Notes under the pieces: model-generated
The model's database searches: none
What the model saw: the letters and a program-made list of their open reading frames with translations, nothing else
Told to the model about the DNA's origin: nothing
Made by a program: the position numbers and the translations under genes
NCBI GenBank assembly: GCA_946631895.1
Contig: CAMPAN010000008.1
Span: 1-39,261, forward strand
Origin: an uncultured Clostridia bacterium
GTDB lineage: Bacteria > Bacillota > Clostridia > Christensenellales > CAG-138
Length of the DNA: 39,261 bases
Reading direction: 5' to 3'
Shown: positions 9,904-17,935 of the stretch, piece by piece
Layout: each line of letters starts with the position of its first letter
How positions within the stretch are numbered: position 1 is the first letter of the stretch

Positions 9904-9980
9904 GAAAAAATCCTGCCGGACGAGCGGCAGGACGGAATACGCCTGATATATGCGTTATCAACCTTGCCGGCATCTCGTAC
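9904..9980 (-). promoter_or_regulatory. PyrR-type transcription attenuator (terminator plus competing antiterminator) in the pyrR leader
   Basis: Minus strand terminator GTCCTGCCG-CTCGTC-CGGCAGGATTTTTT (about 9904-9933). The upstream segment ACGAGATGCCGGCAAGG (9962-9978) can pair with CCTGCCGCTCGT of the terminator 5' arm and loop, and resembles the Bacillus pyr anti-antiterminator core GAGAGGCUUGCAAGG. Confidence 0.75.
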
Positions 9981-10008
9981 CGAATTAAAGGAATCATTGA
10001 TTTGCTGT

Positions 10009-10037
10009 ATCATACCACAGCATATTGGATTTGTAAA
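10009..10037 (-). promoter_or_regulatory. Promoter for pyrR-uraA
   Basis: Minus strand TTTACA-N17-TATGAT (-35 at 10032-10037, -10 at 10009-10014). Confidence 0.7.
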
Positions 10038-10102
10038 GTAAAATTTTGGTGATATATTGTAGTTCCGATGAATTGCTCCTCTGATTTTGTTTTGCGAAAC
10101 AC

Positions 10103-10131
10103 TTGTGAAAACGTTCTTCATATGGTAAAAT
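10103..10131 (+). promoter_or_regulatory. Promoter for the DUF4364-pcrA-ligA transcription unit
   Basis: TTGTGA-N17-TAAAAT, 22 bp upstream of the DUF4364 start and divergent from the pyrR promoter. Confidence 0.65.
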
Positions 10132-10153
10132 ATGATATCTTTGGAGGTATGGA

Positions 10154-10684
10154 ATGCCCTATTTTACACATGGTGAAACAAAAAACAAACTGATCCTGCT
10201 GTATATTGCAGAACATGCATGCGCCGTTCCGACGCGGGAACAGCTCTACCGCACGGCGATTCTGAATTCACAAATGGAGTACTTCTCGTTTGAAGAAGCA
10301 CTAGGTGAACTTTTGGAAGACAGACTTCTGACCGAAGTGCCGAAGCCATTCGGTGACTGTCTCGGCGTGACGGATCTCGGACGTGAAGCGCTTTCCATGT
10401 TTGGGAAAAGCGTACCGCAGGACGAACGCAGAAAGATAGACGCTTATCTTGAAACACATCGCAGAGAATTTCTCCACGAAACGCAGATATCGTCGCATAT
10501 TGAGAAAAGCGAATCGGGTGTGATCCTCCATCTTCTTCTAACAGAAGCTGACCGCGTGATGCTCTCCATTGCGCTTGCGGTTGCCAGCGAAGAACAGGCA
10601 CTTGAAATGCGAAGCCACTGGGAATCCGGCAGTGAATCGATCTATAACTATATCTGGGATTCGCTGTCCAAAGAATCGTATTGA
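10154..10684 (+). CDS. DUF4364 family protein
   Basis: MPYFTHGETKNKLILLYIAEHACAVPTREQLYRTAILNSQMEYFSFEEALGELLEDRLL; size and N-terminal pattern of this clostridial wHTH-like family. Confidence 0.75.
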   Translation: MPYFTHGETKNKLILLYIAEHACAVPTREQLYRTAILNSQMEYFSFEEALGELLEDRLLTEVPKPFGDCLGVTDLGREALSMFGKSVPQDERRKIDAYLETHRREFLHETQISSHIEKSESGVILHLLLTEADRVMLSIALAVASEEQALEMRSHWESGSESIYNYIWDSLSKESY

Positions 10685-10691
10685 GGACTGT

Positions 10692-12908
10692 ATGGACTTA
10701 TCGAAACTGAACCCGCCGCAAAGAGAAGCGGTGATGACGACGGAAGGCCCGTTGCTGATCCTTGCCGGAGCCGGCAGCGGCAAAACACGCGTTCTGACAC
10801 ATCGGATTGCATATCTGATCGAAGAAAAAGGCGTGTCGCCCTACCGTATTCTTGCATTGACATTTACGAATAAAGCCGCAAAGGAAATGCGTGAACGCGT
10901 CGATTCGCTTGTCGAAACAGACGCCCGCGCCATCTGGGTCGCGACGTTTCACGGATTTTGTGCGCGGATTCTTTCCATGGAGATCGACCGGCTCGGCTAC
11001 GGTAAAGCATTCGTAATCTATGACGAACAGGATCAGCAGTCTCTGATCGGACACATCATAAAGGACATGAACCTTAACGACAAGGTCTTCAGTAAAAGAA
11101 TGCTTGCCGGTATTTTTTCGAATGCAAAAAACCATTCCCTGTCGCCGCTTGCTTTTTTGCGCGAAACCGGTCAGCCGATACAGATTCTGGAAGCGTTCAA
11201 ACTCTATGAAAAGCGTCTGAAGGACGCAAATGCGCTCGACTTCGACGATCTGCTGCTCTGCACGATCCGGCTGTTTGAAGAAAACGCTGACGTTCTGGAA
11301 AAATATCGCGAACGGTTCCGGTATATTCTGGTTGACGAGTATCAGGACACGAACCTTGCGCAGTATCATATCGTGAATCTGCTTGCACAAAAGCACAGGA
11401 ATCTCTGCGTTGTGGGCGATGACGATCAAAGCATCTATGCCTGGCGCGGCGCAGATATCCGGAACATTCTCGAATTTGAAAAGGATTTCGAGGGATGCAA
11501 AGTCATTCGCCTCGAACAGAATTACCGCTCGACCGAAAAGATCCTTGCAGCGGCAAACGCGGTTATTCACAACAACAAAGGACGCAAAGAGAAAAAGCTC
11601 TGGACCGCCGAAAAAGGCGGTGACCCGATCGACGTGCATGAGGCGACGGATGAGCGCGACGAAGCGTACTATATCTGCTCGCGCATTGCAAGCGGCGCAA
11701 GATCGGGTTCCCGCTACGACGATTTTGCAATTCTCTATCGGACGCATGCGCAAAGCCGTATACTGGAAATGATGCTGAAAAGCTTCCTGATTCCCTACCG
11801 TGTGTACGGCGGCGTATCGTTCTTTTCGCGCGCCGAAGTCAAGGACATTCTGGCGTATCTGCGTCTTATCCTGAATTCAGCCGATGATGAAGCGTTTCTC
11901 CGCGCAGTCAATACGCCTTCGCGCGGGATCGGCGCGCAAAGCATCACCGTACTGTCCGAAAGCGCACACCGTCGCGGCATCCCGCTGATGAGCGCAGTGA
12001 TTGATCCGGACGATATACCGGCGCGAACCGCCGCAAAGATTTCACCTTTTCTTACGCTTTATAGAAAGCTATATGAATTGCTCGATACGATGCCGCTTGC
12101 CGATTTTACCAGAGAACTTCTGGAACGCATCGGCTATGATGCGTATCTCAGGGACGACAAAAAGGAAAACTACGAAGCACGAGCCGAAATTGTAGAAGAG
12201 CTTCTGGGCTATATCGAGGAGTTTGAAAACAATTATACGACAAACGACGGAAATGTGCTGCAGGCGTTTTTGACAAATGTCGCACTGTTTTCACAGGCAG
12301 ATAACGTAGATGAGACAAATGGCTGTGTGAACCTGATGACACTGCATGCGGCAAAAGGTCTGGAATTCCCGAATGTATTCCTGTGCGGCATGGAAGAGGG
12401 ACTCTTCCCCTCCGGTCAATCCGGGTACGACGACGATAAGCTCGAGGAGGAGCGCCGCCTGTGCTACGTGGGCGTTACACGAGCAAAGAAACGGTTGTTT
12501 CTGTCCTATGCAAAAGAACGGACGCTTTACGGACGAACGGAGCCGGCAATACCGTCACGCTTTCTGACCGAAATGGGTGACACGATCGCAATGACGAACG
12601 CGCGTCCCGAACGAAAGCCGCTCTCCGAGCGCCGTTGGGAGAGCAATTCCTACTCTTTTACCGCACCGGTTCGCAAGACAGTGCAGGAGCCTGCAAAGAT
12701 CATCACGGGAACAAAACCGGAACCGACGAGACCGGCGCAGGTATTCACAGGGAAAACCGGCGATCGCGTACGTCACAAGGTATTCGGAGACGGTATTATC
12801 CTCGGATCGGAGGGAACCGGCGCATCAATGATTGTTCAGATTCGCTTTGACAACGGAGCTGTCAAGAAACTTGCAGCGGGATTTGCTCCGCTGACGATAT
12901 TGGAGTGA
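10692..12908 (+). CDS. pcrA: UvrD/PcrA-type ATP-dependent DNA helicase
   Basis: MDLSKLNPPQREAVMTTEGPLLILAGAGSGKTRVLTHRIAYL, DEYQDTN, GDDDQSIYAWRGAD, LMTLHAAKGLEF; C-terminal Tudor-like GDRVRHKVFGDG. Start corrected to 10692. Confidence 0.96.
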   Translation: MDLSKLNPPQREAVMTTEGPLLILAGAGSGKTRVLTHRIAYLIEEKGVSPYRILALTFTNKAAKEMRERVDSLVETDARAIWVATFHGFCARILSMEIDRLGYGKAFVIYDEQDQQSLIGHIIKDMNLNDKVFSKRMLAGIFSNAKNHSLSPLAFLRETGQPIQILEAFKLYEKRLKDANALDFDDLLLCTIRLFEENADVLEKYRERFRYILVDEYQDTNLAQYHIVNLLAQKHRNLCVVGDDDQSIYAWRGADIRNILEFEKDFEGCKVIRLEQNYRSTEKILAAANAVIHNNKGRKEKKLWTAEKGGDPIDVHEATDERDEAYYICSRIASGARSGSRYDDFAILYRTHAQSRILEMMLKSFLIPYRVYGGVSFFSRAEVKDILAYLRLILNSADDEAFLRAVNTPSRGIGAQSITVLSESAHRRGIPLMSAVIDPDDIPARTAAKISPFLTLYRKLYELLDTMPLADFTRELLERIGYDAYLRDDKKENYEARAEIVEELLGYIEEFENNYTTNDGNVLQAFLTNVALFSQADNVDETNGCVNLMTLHAAKGLEFPNVFLCGMEEGLFPSGQSGYDDDKLEEERRLCYVGVTRAKKRLFLSYAKERTLYGRTEPAIPSRFLTEMGDTIAMTNARPERKPLSERRWESNSYSFTAPVRKTVQEPAKIITGTKPEPTRPAQVFTGKTGDRVRHKVFGDGIILGSEGTGASMIVQIRFDNGAVKKLAAGFAPLTILE

Positions 12909-12911
12909 ACT

Positions 12912-14864
12912 ATGGATCGACAGAAAGAATTGGTATCTCTGCTGAACCGCTATGCGGCGGCCTATTATGAGCAGGACGCACCGCTTGTATCCGACGCGGA
13001 ATATGACAAGCTGTATGATGAACTCCAGAAACTGGAAGCGGAAAGCGGCGTTGTACTGCCGGACAGTCCGACCCTGCGCGTAGGCGGCGCGCCGCTGAAG
13101 ACGTTTGAACAGCATACGCACCTCAGACGGCTCTGGAGCCTCGATAAAGTCCGTACACGCGAAGGTCTGACAGACTTTATCCGAAAAGTTACCGCCGCTT
13201 CCCCAGAACCGCCGCTGTTTGCGCTCGAATACAAATTCGACGGGCTGACCGTCAATCTGACCTATGAAAACGGCGTACTGACGCAGGGAGCAACCCGCGG
13301 AAACGGCGTTATCGGCGAAGCGATCCTCCCTCAGCTTCGTACGATACGGACTATTCCGTTGACGATACCGTTCAAGGGACGCATGGAAGTACAGGGCGAA
13401 TGCATTATGCGGCTCAGCGTTCTGGAAGCATACAACCGCACGGCTTCGGAACCGCTGAAAAATGCGCGTAACGCTGCTGCAGGCGCTTTGCGCAACCTGG
13501 ACCCTGCCGTGACCGCAGCGAGAAAACTCGACGTATTCTGTTATAATGTCGGTTATATAGAGGGCAAAGAACTGCGCGATCAAAAGGAAATGCTCGATTT
13601 TCTCAAAGAAAACGGCTTCCCCGTCTGTCCGTTTGTGCGATGGCTCAGAACGACGGAAGAGATCATGAACGAGATTGATCTTGCCGAGCAGCGCAGAGAT
13701 ACGCTTGATTTTCTGATCGACGGCATGGTTGTCAAGGTGACTGACTTTTCGCTTCGTGAAAAGCTCGGCGCGACCGAGAAATTCCCGCGATGGGCAATGG
13801 CGTACAAGTTCGCAGCGGAGGAACTGACAGCCACCGTGGAAGATGTGACCTGGGAAGTCGGAAGAACCGGCAAGCTGACGCCGCTTGCGCATATCGAACC
13901 GGTCGAGTTTTCCGGCGTCACAGTCCGGAAAGCGACCCTGAACAATTGGGACGACGTGCAGAGAAAACACGTCGGTATCGGTTCCCGCGTATTTATTCGC
14001 AGAAGCAACGATGTGATTCCCGAAATTCTCGGAGCGGTTCCGGGTGACGTCCCGGAACGTCCGGTCGAAAAGCCGACAGTTTGTCCGCAATGCGGCGCTC
14101 ACGTCGAAATGCGCGGCGCACATCTCTTTTGCACCAATTCACTTTCCTGCCGCCCGCAGATCGCCGCACGTCTTTCACACTATGCTTCACGCGACGCAAT
14201 GGATATTGATACGTTTGCCGGGAAAACCGCTGAACAGCTGATCGACGCATTCGGCATCAGCACAATTCCGGAGCTGTATGCGCTGTCGCATGAACAGCTT
14301 TCCGCACTCGATCGGTTCGGCGCAAAAAAAGCGCAGAATCTTTTGGATGCGCTGGAAGCGAGCAAGCATCGTCCGCTTGCAGCGTTCCTCTATGCGCTCG
14401 GGATCCCGAATGTCGGCGTCAAAACCGCAAAGGATCTTGCCCGTCATTTCGGAACATTGGAAGCGGTCAGAAAAGCAGACAAGGAAGCGCTTGCCGCCAT
14501 CGACGACGTCGGCGAGATCGTTGCGGACGGAATCGTTCTGTTCTTTACCGACACGCGAATTGCGGATCAGATCGACAGGCTTCTGGAACTCGGCGTACAT
14601 CCCGAAGAAGCGGCAAAAACGAACGACGGTCCCCTGCCTCTTTCCGGTATGACCGTTGTCATTACGGGAACGCTCGCAGGACTGTCACGCCGAGACGCGG
14701 AATCACTGGTAGAAGAAAACGGCGGAAAAGCGGCAGGCAGCGTTTCGAAAAACACGTCGTTTGTCGTCGTCGGCGAGAATGCCGGGAGCAAGGCGGATAA
14801 AGCGCAGAAGCTCGGCATTCCCATGATAAATGAAGAAGAATTTTTAAAACGGATCGGAAAATGA
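12912..14864 (+). CDS. ligA: NAD-dependent DNA ligase LigA
   Basis: YYEQDAPLVSDAEYDKLYDEL, adenylation motif EYKFDG, TRGNGVIGEA, HIEPVEFSGVTVRKATLNN, Zn finger CPQCG...CTNSLSC, HhH, BRCT. Confidence 0.96.
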   Translation: MDRQKELVSLLNRYAAAYYEQDAPLVSDAEYDKLYDELQKLEAESGVVLPDSPTLRVGGAPLKTFEQHTHLRRLWSLDKVRTREGLTDFIRKVTAASPEPPLFALEYKFDGLTVNLTYENGVLTQGATRGNGVIGEAILPQLRTIRTIPLTIPFKGRMEVQGECIMRLSVLEAYNRTASEPLKNARNAAAGALRNLDPAVTAARKLDVFCYNVGYIEGKELRDQKEMLDFLKENGFPVCPFVRWLRTTEEIMNEIDLAEQRRDTLDFLIDGMVVKVTDFSLREKLGATEKFPRWAMAYKFAAEELTATVEDVTWEVGRTGKLTPLAHIEPVEFSGVTVRKATLNNWDDVQRKHVGIGSRVFIRRSNDVIPEILGAVPGDVPERPVEKPTVCPQCGAHVEMRGAHLFCTNSLSCRPQIAARLSHYASRDAMDIDTFAGKTAEQLIDAFGISTIPELYALSHEQLSALDRFGAKKAQNLLDALEASKHRPLAAFLYALGIPNVGVKTAKDLARHFGTLEAVRKADKEALAAIDDVGEIVADGIVLFFTDTRIADQIDRLLELGVHPEEAAKTNDGPLPLSGMTVVITGTLAGLSRRDAESLVEENGGKAAGSVSKNTSFVVVGENAGSKADKAQKLGIPMINEEEFLKRIGK

Positions 14865-15832
14865 AACTCGGAAAGTTAGACAACGATACTCTTGACAGGC
14901 TGATCCTGAGCCGGTTCAAAAAAACGCGTCCGGAATCGTTCGGCGCGCCGCATATCGGAATGGACTGCGCGACGCTTGATTTTTGCGGCGATCTGATCGT
15001 CACAAGCTGTGATCCGATTACATCGGCTGACGCCCGGCATATCGGTTCGTTGTCCGTGCATGTCAACTGCAACGACGCTGCTGCCGGAGGCGCGGAACCC
15101 GTTGCGCTTCTTGTGACGCTGCTTCTGCCGCCCGATGTAACGGAAGATACGGTTTCAATGATTACCGAAGATCTGCAGCGAGCCGCAGAATATGCGGGCG
15201 TGGATATCGTCGGCGGACATACCGAGGTGACCGACGCCGTAACGCGCGTAACCACCTGCACGACCGTGATCGCAAGAACGCCGAGATTCAGGATGCTTTG
15301 CGGCGCAAGACCCGGGGACGATATCGTGATGACCAAATGGGCGGGATTGGAAGGTACGATACTGATTGCGTATGATCACGCCGATCTTCTGCGAAACGTA
15401 TCCGAAGAACACATTGCAAAAGCAAAAACACTCGCAAAGTACCTTTCGGTCGTCCCGGAAAGCCGTATTGCGATGCAGAACGGTGCGCATGCAATGCACG
15501 ACATTACCGAGGGAGGCGTACTCGGCGCGGTATGGGAGCTTGCGGCACAGACGCATTGCGGTGCGGTCGTCGATCGCAGAACGATCCCGGTATTGCCGGA
15601 AACAACAGCCGTTGCCGAAGCGACCGGTCTCGATCCGTATCGTCTGATGTCAAGCGGATCGCTTCTCATCGCATGCGAGAACGGAAACGAAATGCTTGCC
15701 GCGCTTCGGGATTCCGGAATTGCTGCGGCAAAAATCGGTAAAATCAGCGAACAGGGTTTTTGCTTCACGGACGGAACGCCGCTTGATCCGCCGGGTGCAG
15801 ACGAGCTCTATCGGCTGATGGAAACAAAATGA
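14861..15832 (+). CDS. AIR synthase-related (PurM/HypE-fold) protein
   Basis: MDCATLDFCGDLIVTSCDPIT...GSLSVHVNCNDAAAGGAEPVALLVTLLLP, DIVGGHTEVTDAV, DIVMTKWAGLEGT, HDITEGGVLGAVWELA; ATGA overlap with ligA. Confidence 0.85.
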   Translation: MKLGKLDNDTLDRLILSRFKKTRPESFGAPHIGMDCATLDFCGDLIVTSCDPITSADARHIGSLSVHVNCNDAAAGGAEPVALLVTLLLPPDVTEDTVSMITEDLQRAAEYAGVDIVGGHTEVTDAVTRVTTCTTVIARTPRFRMLCGARPGDDIVMTKWAGLEGTILIAYDHADLLRNVSEEHIAKAKTLAKYLSVVPESRIAMQNGAHAMHDITEGGVLGAVWELAAQTHCGAVVDRRTIPVLPETTAVAEATGLDPYRLMSSGSLLIACENGNEMLAALRDSGIAAAKIGKISEQGFCFTDGTPLDPPGADELYRLMETK

Positions 15833-15852
15833 TCGAAATTCTCGATCTGTAC

Positions 15853-15882
15853 TTGTGTTTTTGAGCTGTCCTATGATATAAT
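15853..15882 (+). promoter_or_regulatory. Promoter for the yicC-remA-gmk-rpoZ unit
   Basis: TTGTGT-N18-TATAAT upstream of yicC. Confidence 0.55.
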
Positions 15883-15898
15883 ATTATTTTGTGGGGGT

Positions 15899-16780
15899 AT
15901 GGATATGAAAAGCATGACAGGATACGGAAAGGGCACGGCGTCCCTCGACGGACGTGAAATGACGGTCGAGTTGAAAAGTGTGAATCACCGCTTTCTCGAC
16001 GTCTCGATGCGTCTGCCGCGTACGCTTTCCTGCGTTGAAGATGTACTCCGCACGACGATCGCCGGAAGGCTTGTCCGCGGACATATCGACGTTTTCGTCA
16101 ATTACCGCAATACACGTGACGATGCAAAGACCGTCCGTGTTGATGAAACGCTCCTGAATGCCTATGTAACCGCCGCAAAAGCCGCCAACAGCTCTCTGAT
16201 GCTGAAGGACGATCTGACGCTGTCGAACGTCCTCCGCCTTCCCGACGTTACGGAGATCGTTCCTGCCGATGAAGATGCAGACGCGCTGATCGCCTTAGCC
16301 AAGGAAGCGACCGTGCTTGCGCTTGACGGATTGATCGGGATGCGCATTGCGGAAGGCGAGCGACTGAAAGCTGCGCTGTTATCGGGCGTCAACGCCATGG
16401 ATGCATACCGTGAAGAGATCCTTGCCCGTGCACCGTTCGTTGCGGAGGAATATCGTCAAAAGCTGAACGACCGCATTGAAGCTGTGCTGAACGACACCGA
16501 GATCGACCGCGCAAGGCTCGCAACGGAAGTTGCGCTGTTTGCGGATCGCTGCTGTATTGATGAAGAACTTGTCCGGCTGAAGAGCCATATTGCACAGTTC
16601 CGCGAGTATCTCGAATCGCAGGAACCTGTCGGCAGAAATATGGATTTTATTGTGCAGGAAATGAACCGTGAATGCAATACGATCGGGAGCAAGGCTAACG
16701 ACGGCGCGCTGACCAAATCGGTTCTTGCCTGCAAGGCGGAAATCGAAAAGCTCAGAGAGCAGATTCAGAACGTGGAGTGA
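15899..16780 (+). CDS. YicC/YloC family endoribonuclease
   Basis: [39 protein letters not shown]...[29 protein letters not shown]-type C-terminus; start may be 15905. Confidence 0.93.
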   Translation: MDMKSMTGYGKGTASLDGREMTVELKSVNHRFLDVSMRLPRTLSCVEDVLRTTIAGRLVRGHIDVFVNYRNTRDDAKTVRVDETLLNAYVTAAKAANSSLMLKDDLTLSNVLRLPDVTEIVPADEDADALIALAKEATVLALDGLIGMRIAEGERLKAALLSGVNAMDAYREEILARAPFVAEEYRQKLNDRIEAVLNDTEIDRARLATEVALFADRCCIDEELVRLKSHIAQFREYLESQEPVGRNMDFIVQEMNRECNTIGSKANDGALTKSVLACKAEIEKLREQIQNVE

Positions 16781-16784
16781 CGGT

Positions 16785-17048
16785 ATGACGGATAATTCTG
16801 CATTGGTATCGGTCGGATTCGGAAACATTGTTTCCGGCGCACGCATTATTGCCGTTATCACGCCGGATTCCGCCCCGGTAAAGCGTCTCATACAGGATGC
16901 GCGCGAACGGCGTATCCTCATCGACGCAAGCTGCGGCAGAAAAACACGCGCCGTTCTTGTCATGGACAGCGGTCACGTAGTTTTGTCCGCGCTGCAATCG
17001 GAAACCATCGCGCGAAGGCTGAACGCCGAATGGAGCGCGGAAGGATAA
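16785..17048 (+). CDS. RemA/DUF370 family (extracellular matrix regulator-like) protein
   Basis: [73 protein letters not shown]; position between yicC and gmk. Confidence 0.92.
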   Translation: MTDNSALVSVGFGNIVSGARIIAVITPDSAPVKRLIQDARERRILIDASCGRKTRAVLVMDSGHVVLSALQSETIARRLNAEWSAEG

Positions 17049-17061
17049 GGAGAATCATCAA

Positions 17062-17688
17062 ATGGCAAGAAAGAAAAAAGGTCTGCTGGTCGTCGTTTCC
17101 GGTCCCGCCGGCGTCGGCAAAGGAACGGTCGATTCGGCTTTGATGGCAAAGCATCCCGAGATAAAGATGTCGGTCTCGGTGACGACACGCGCGCCGCGTC
17201 CCGGAGAAGTCGAAGGCGTGCACTACTTCTACCGCACCAAGGAAGAGTTCGACAGAATGATCGAAGAGGACGCGTTTCTGGAATACATGCACGTATTCGG
17301 AATGAACTACTACGGCACGCCGAAATCCTTCGTCGAAAGCGAACGGGAAAAGGGCAACCACGTAATTCTGGAAATTGACGTGCAGGGCGCTATGAAAGTG
17401 AAAGCCGCGTGCCCGGACGCCGTTCTCGTGTTTATCGCTCCCCCGTCCCTGAAGATCCTGAAAGAACGTCTTGTCGGACGCGGAACGGAAACACAGGAGT
17501 CGATTGATATCCGTACGAAAACAGCGCTTGACGAGCTTAATATGCTGCCGCATTACGACTATATGGTCATCAACGATGTCGTGGATGAAGCGGTCGGAGA
17601 AATGGAATCCATTCTCACCGCAGAACTCTGCCGCACCGTAAGAAATAAAGAATTGATCTCAAAATTAACAGGAGGCGAAACGATATGA
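17062..17688 (+). CDS. gmk: Guanylate kinase
   Basis: GLLVVVSGPAGVGKGTV, SVSVTTRAPRPGEVEGVHYFYRTKEEF, YYGTPKSFVE, DVQGAMKVK. Confidence 0.96.
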   Translation: MARKKKGLLVVVSGPAGVGKGTVDSALMAKHPEIKMSVSVTTRAPRPGEVEGVHYFYRTKEEFDRMIEEDAFLEYMHVFGMNYYGTPKSFVESEREKGNHVILEIDVQGAMKVKAACPDAVLVFIAPPSLKILKERLVGRGTETQESIDIRTKTALDELNMLPHYDYMVINDVVDEAVGEMESILTAELCRTVRNKELISKLTGGETI

Positions 17689-17879
17689 TGAACTATCCTT
17701 CTCTGAACGAACTGGTGGAAAAAGCAGGCTGCCGCTACATGCTGGTAACTGCCGTAGCCAATCGTGCGAGACAGCTGCAGGATCATCCGGAAAAGCTCGG
17801 CAACAACAAGCCTGTTTCGATGGCGGTCGACGAACTGTATCACGATAAACTGATTCTGAACGCACCGAAAGAAAACTGA
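17685..17879 (+). CDS. rpoZ: DNA-directed RNA polymerase subunit omega
   Basis: YPSLNELVEKAGCRYMLVTAVANRARQLQ...KPVSMAVDELYHDKL; ATGA overlap with gmk. Confidence 0.93.
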   Translation: MMNYPSLNELVEKAGCRYMLVTAVANRARQLQDHPEKLGNNKPVSMAVDELYHDKLILNAPKEN

Positions 17880-17892
17880 ACGGTTTCTTTCC

Positions 17893-17923
17893 GCCCGTTG
17901 CGTTCCCGCACGGGCGTTTTTTA
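17893..17923 (+). terminator. Intrinsic terminator after rpoZ
   Basis: cgcccgttgcg-ttcc-cgcacgggcg-tttttt (one bulge). Confidence 0.75.
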
Positions 17924-17935
17924 TAGGAGCGCATC

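Noticed and set aside
9891-10121. Long N-terminal extension of PyrR in the ORF track
   Set aside because: The extension covers the promoter and the attenuator hairpins; a strong SD and PyrR-homologous start are at 9890.
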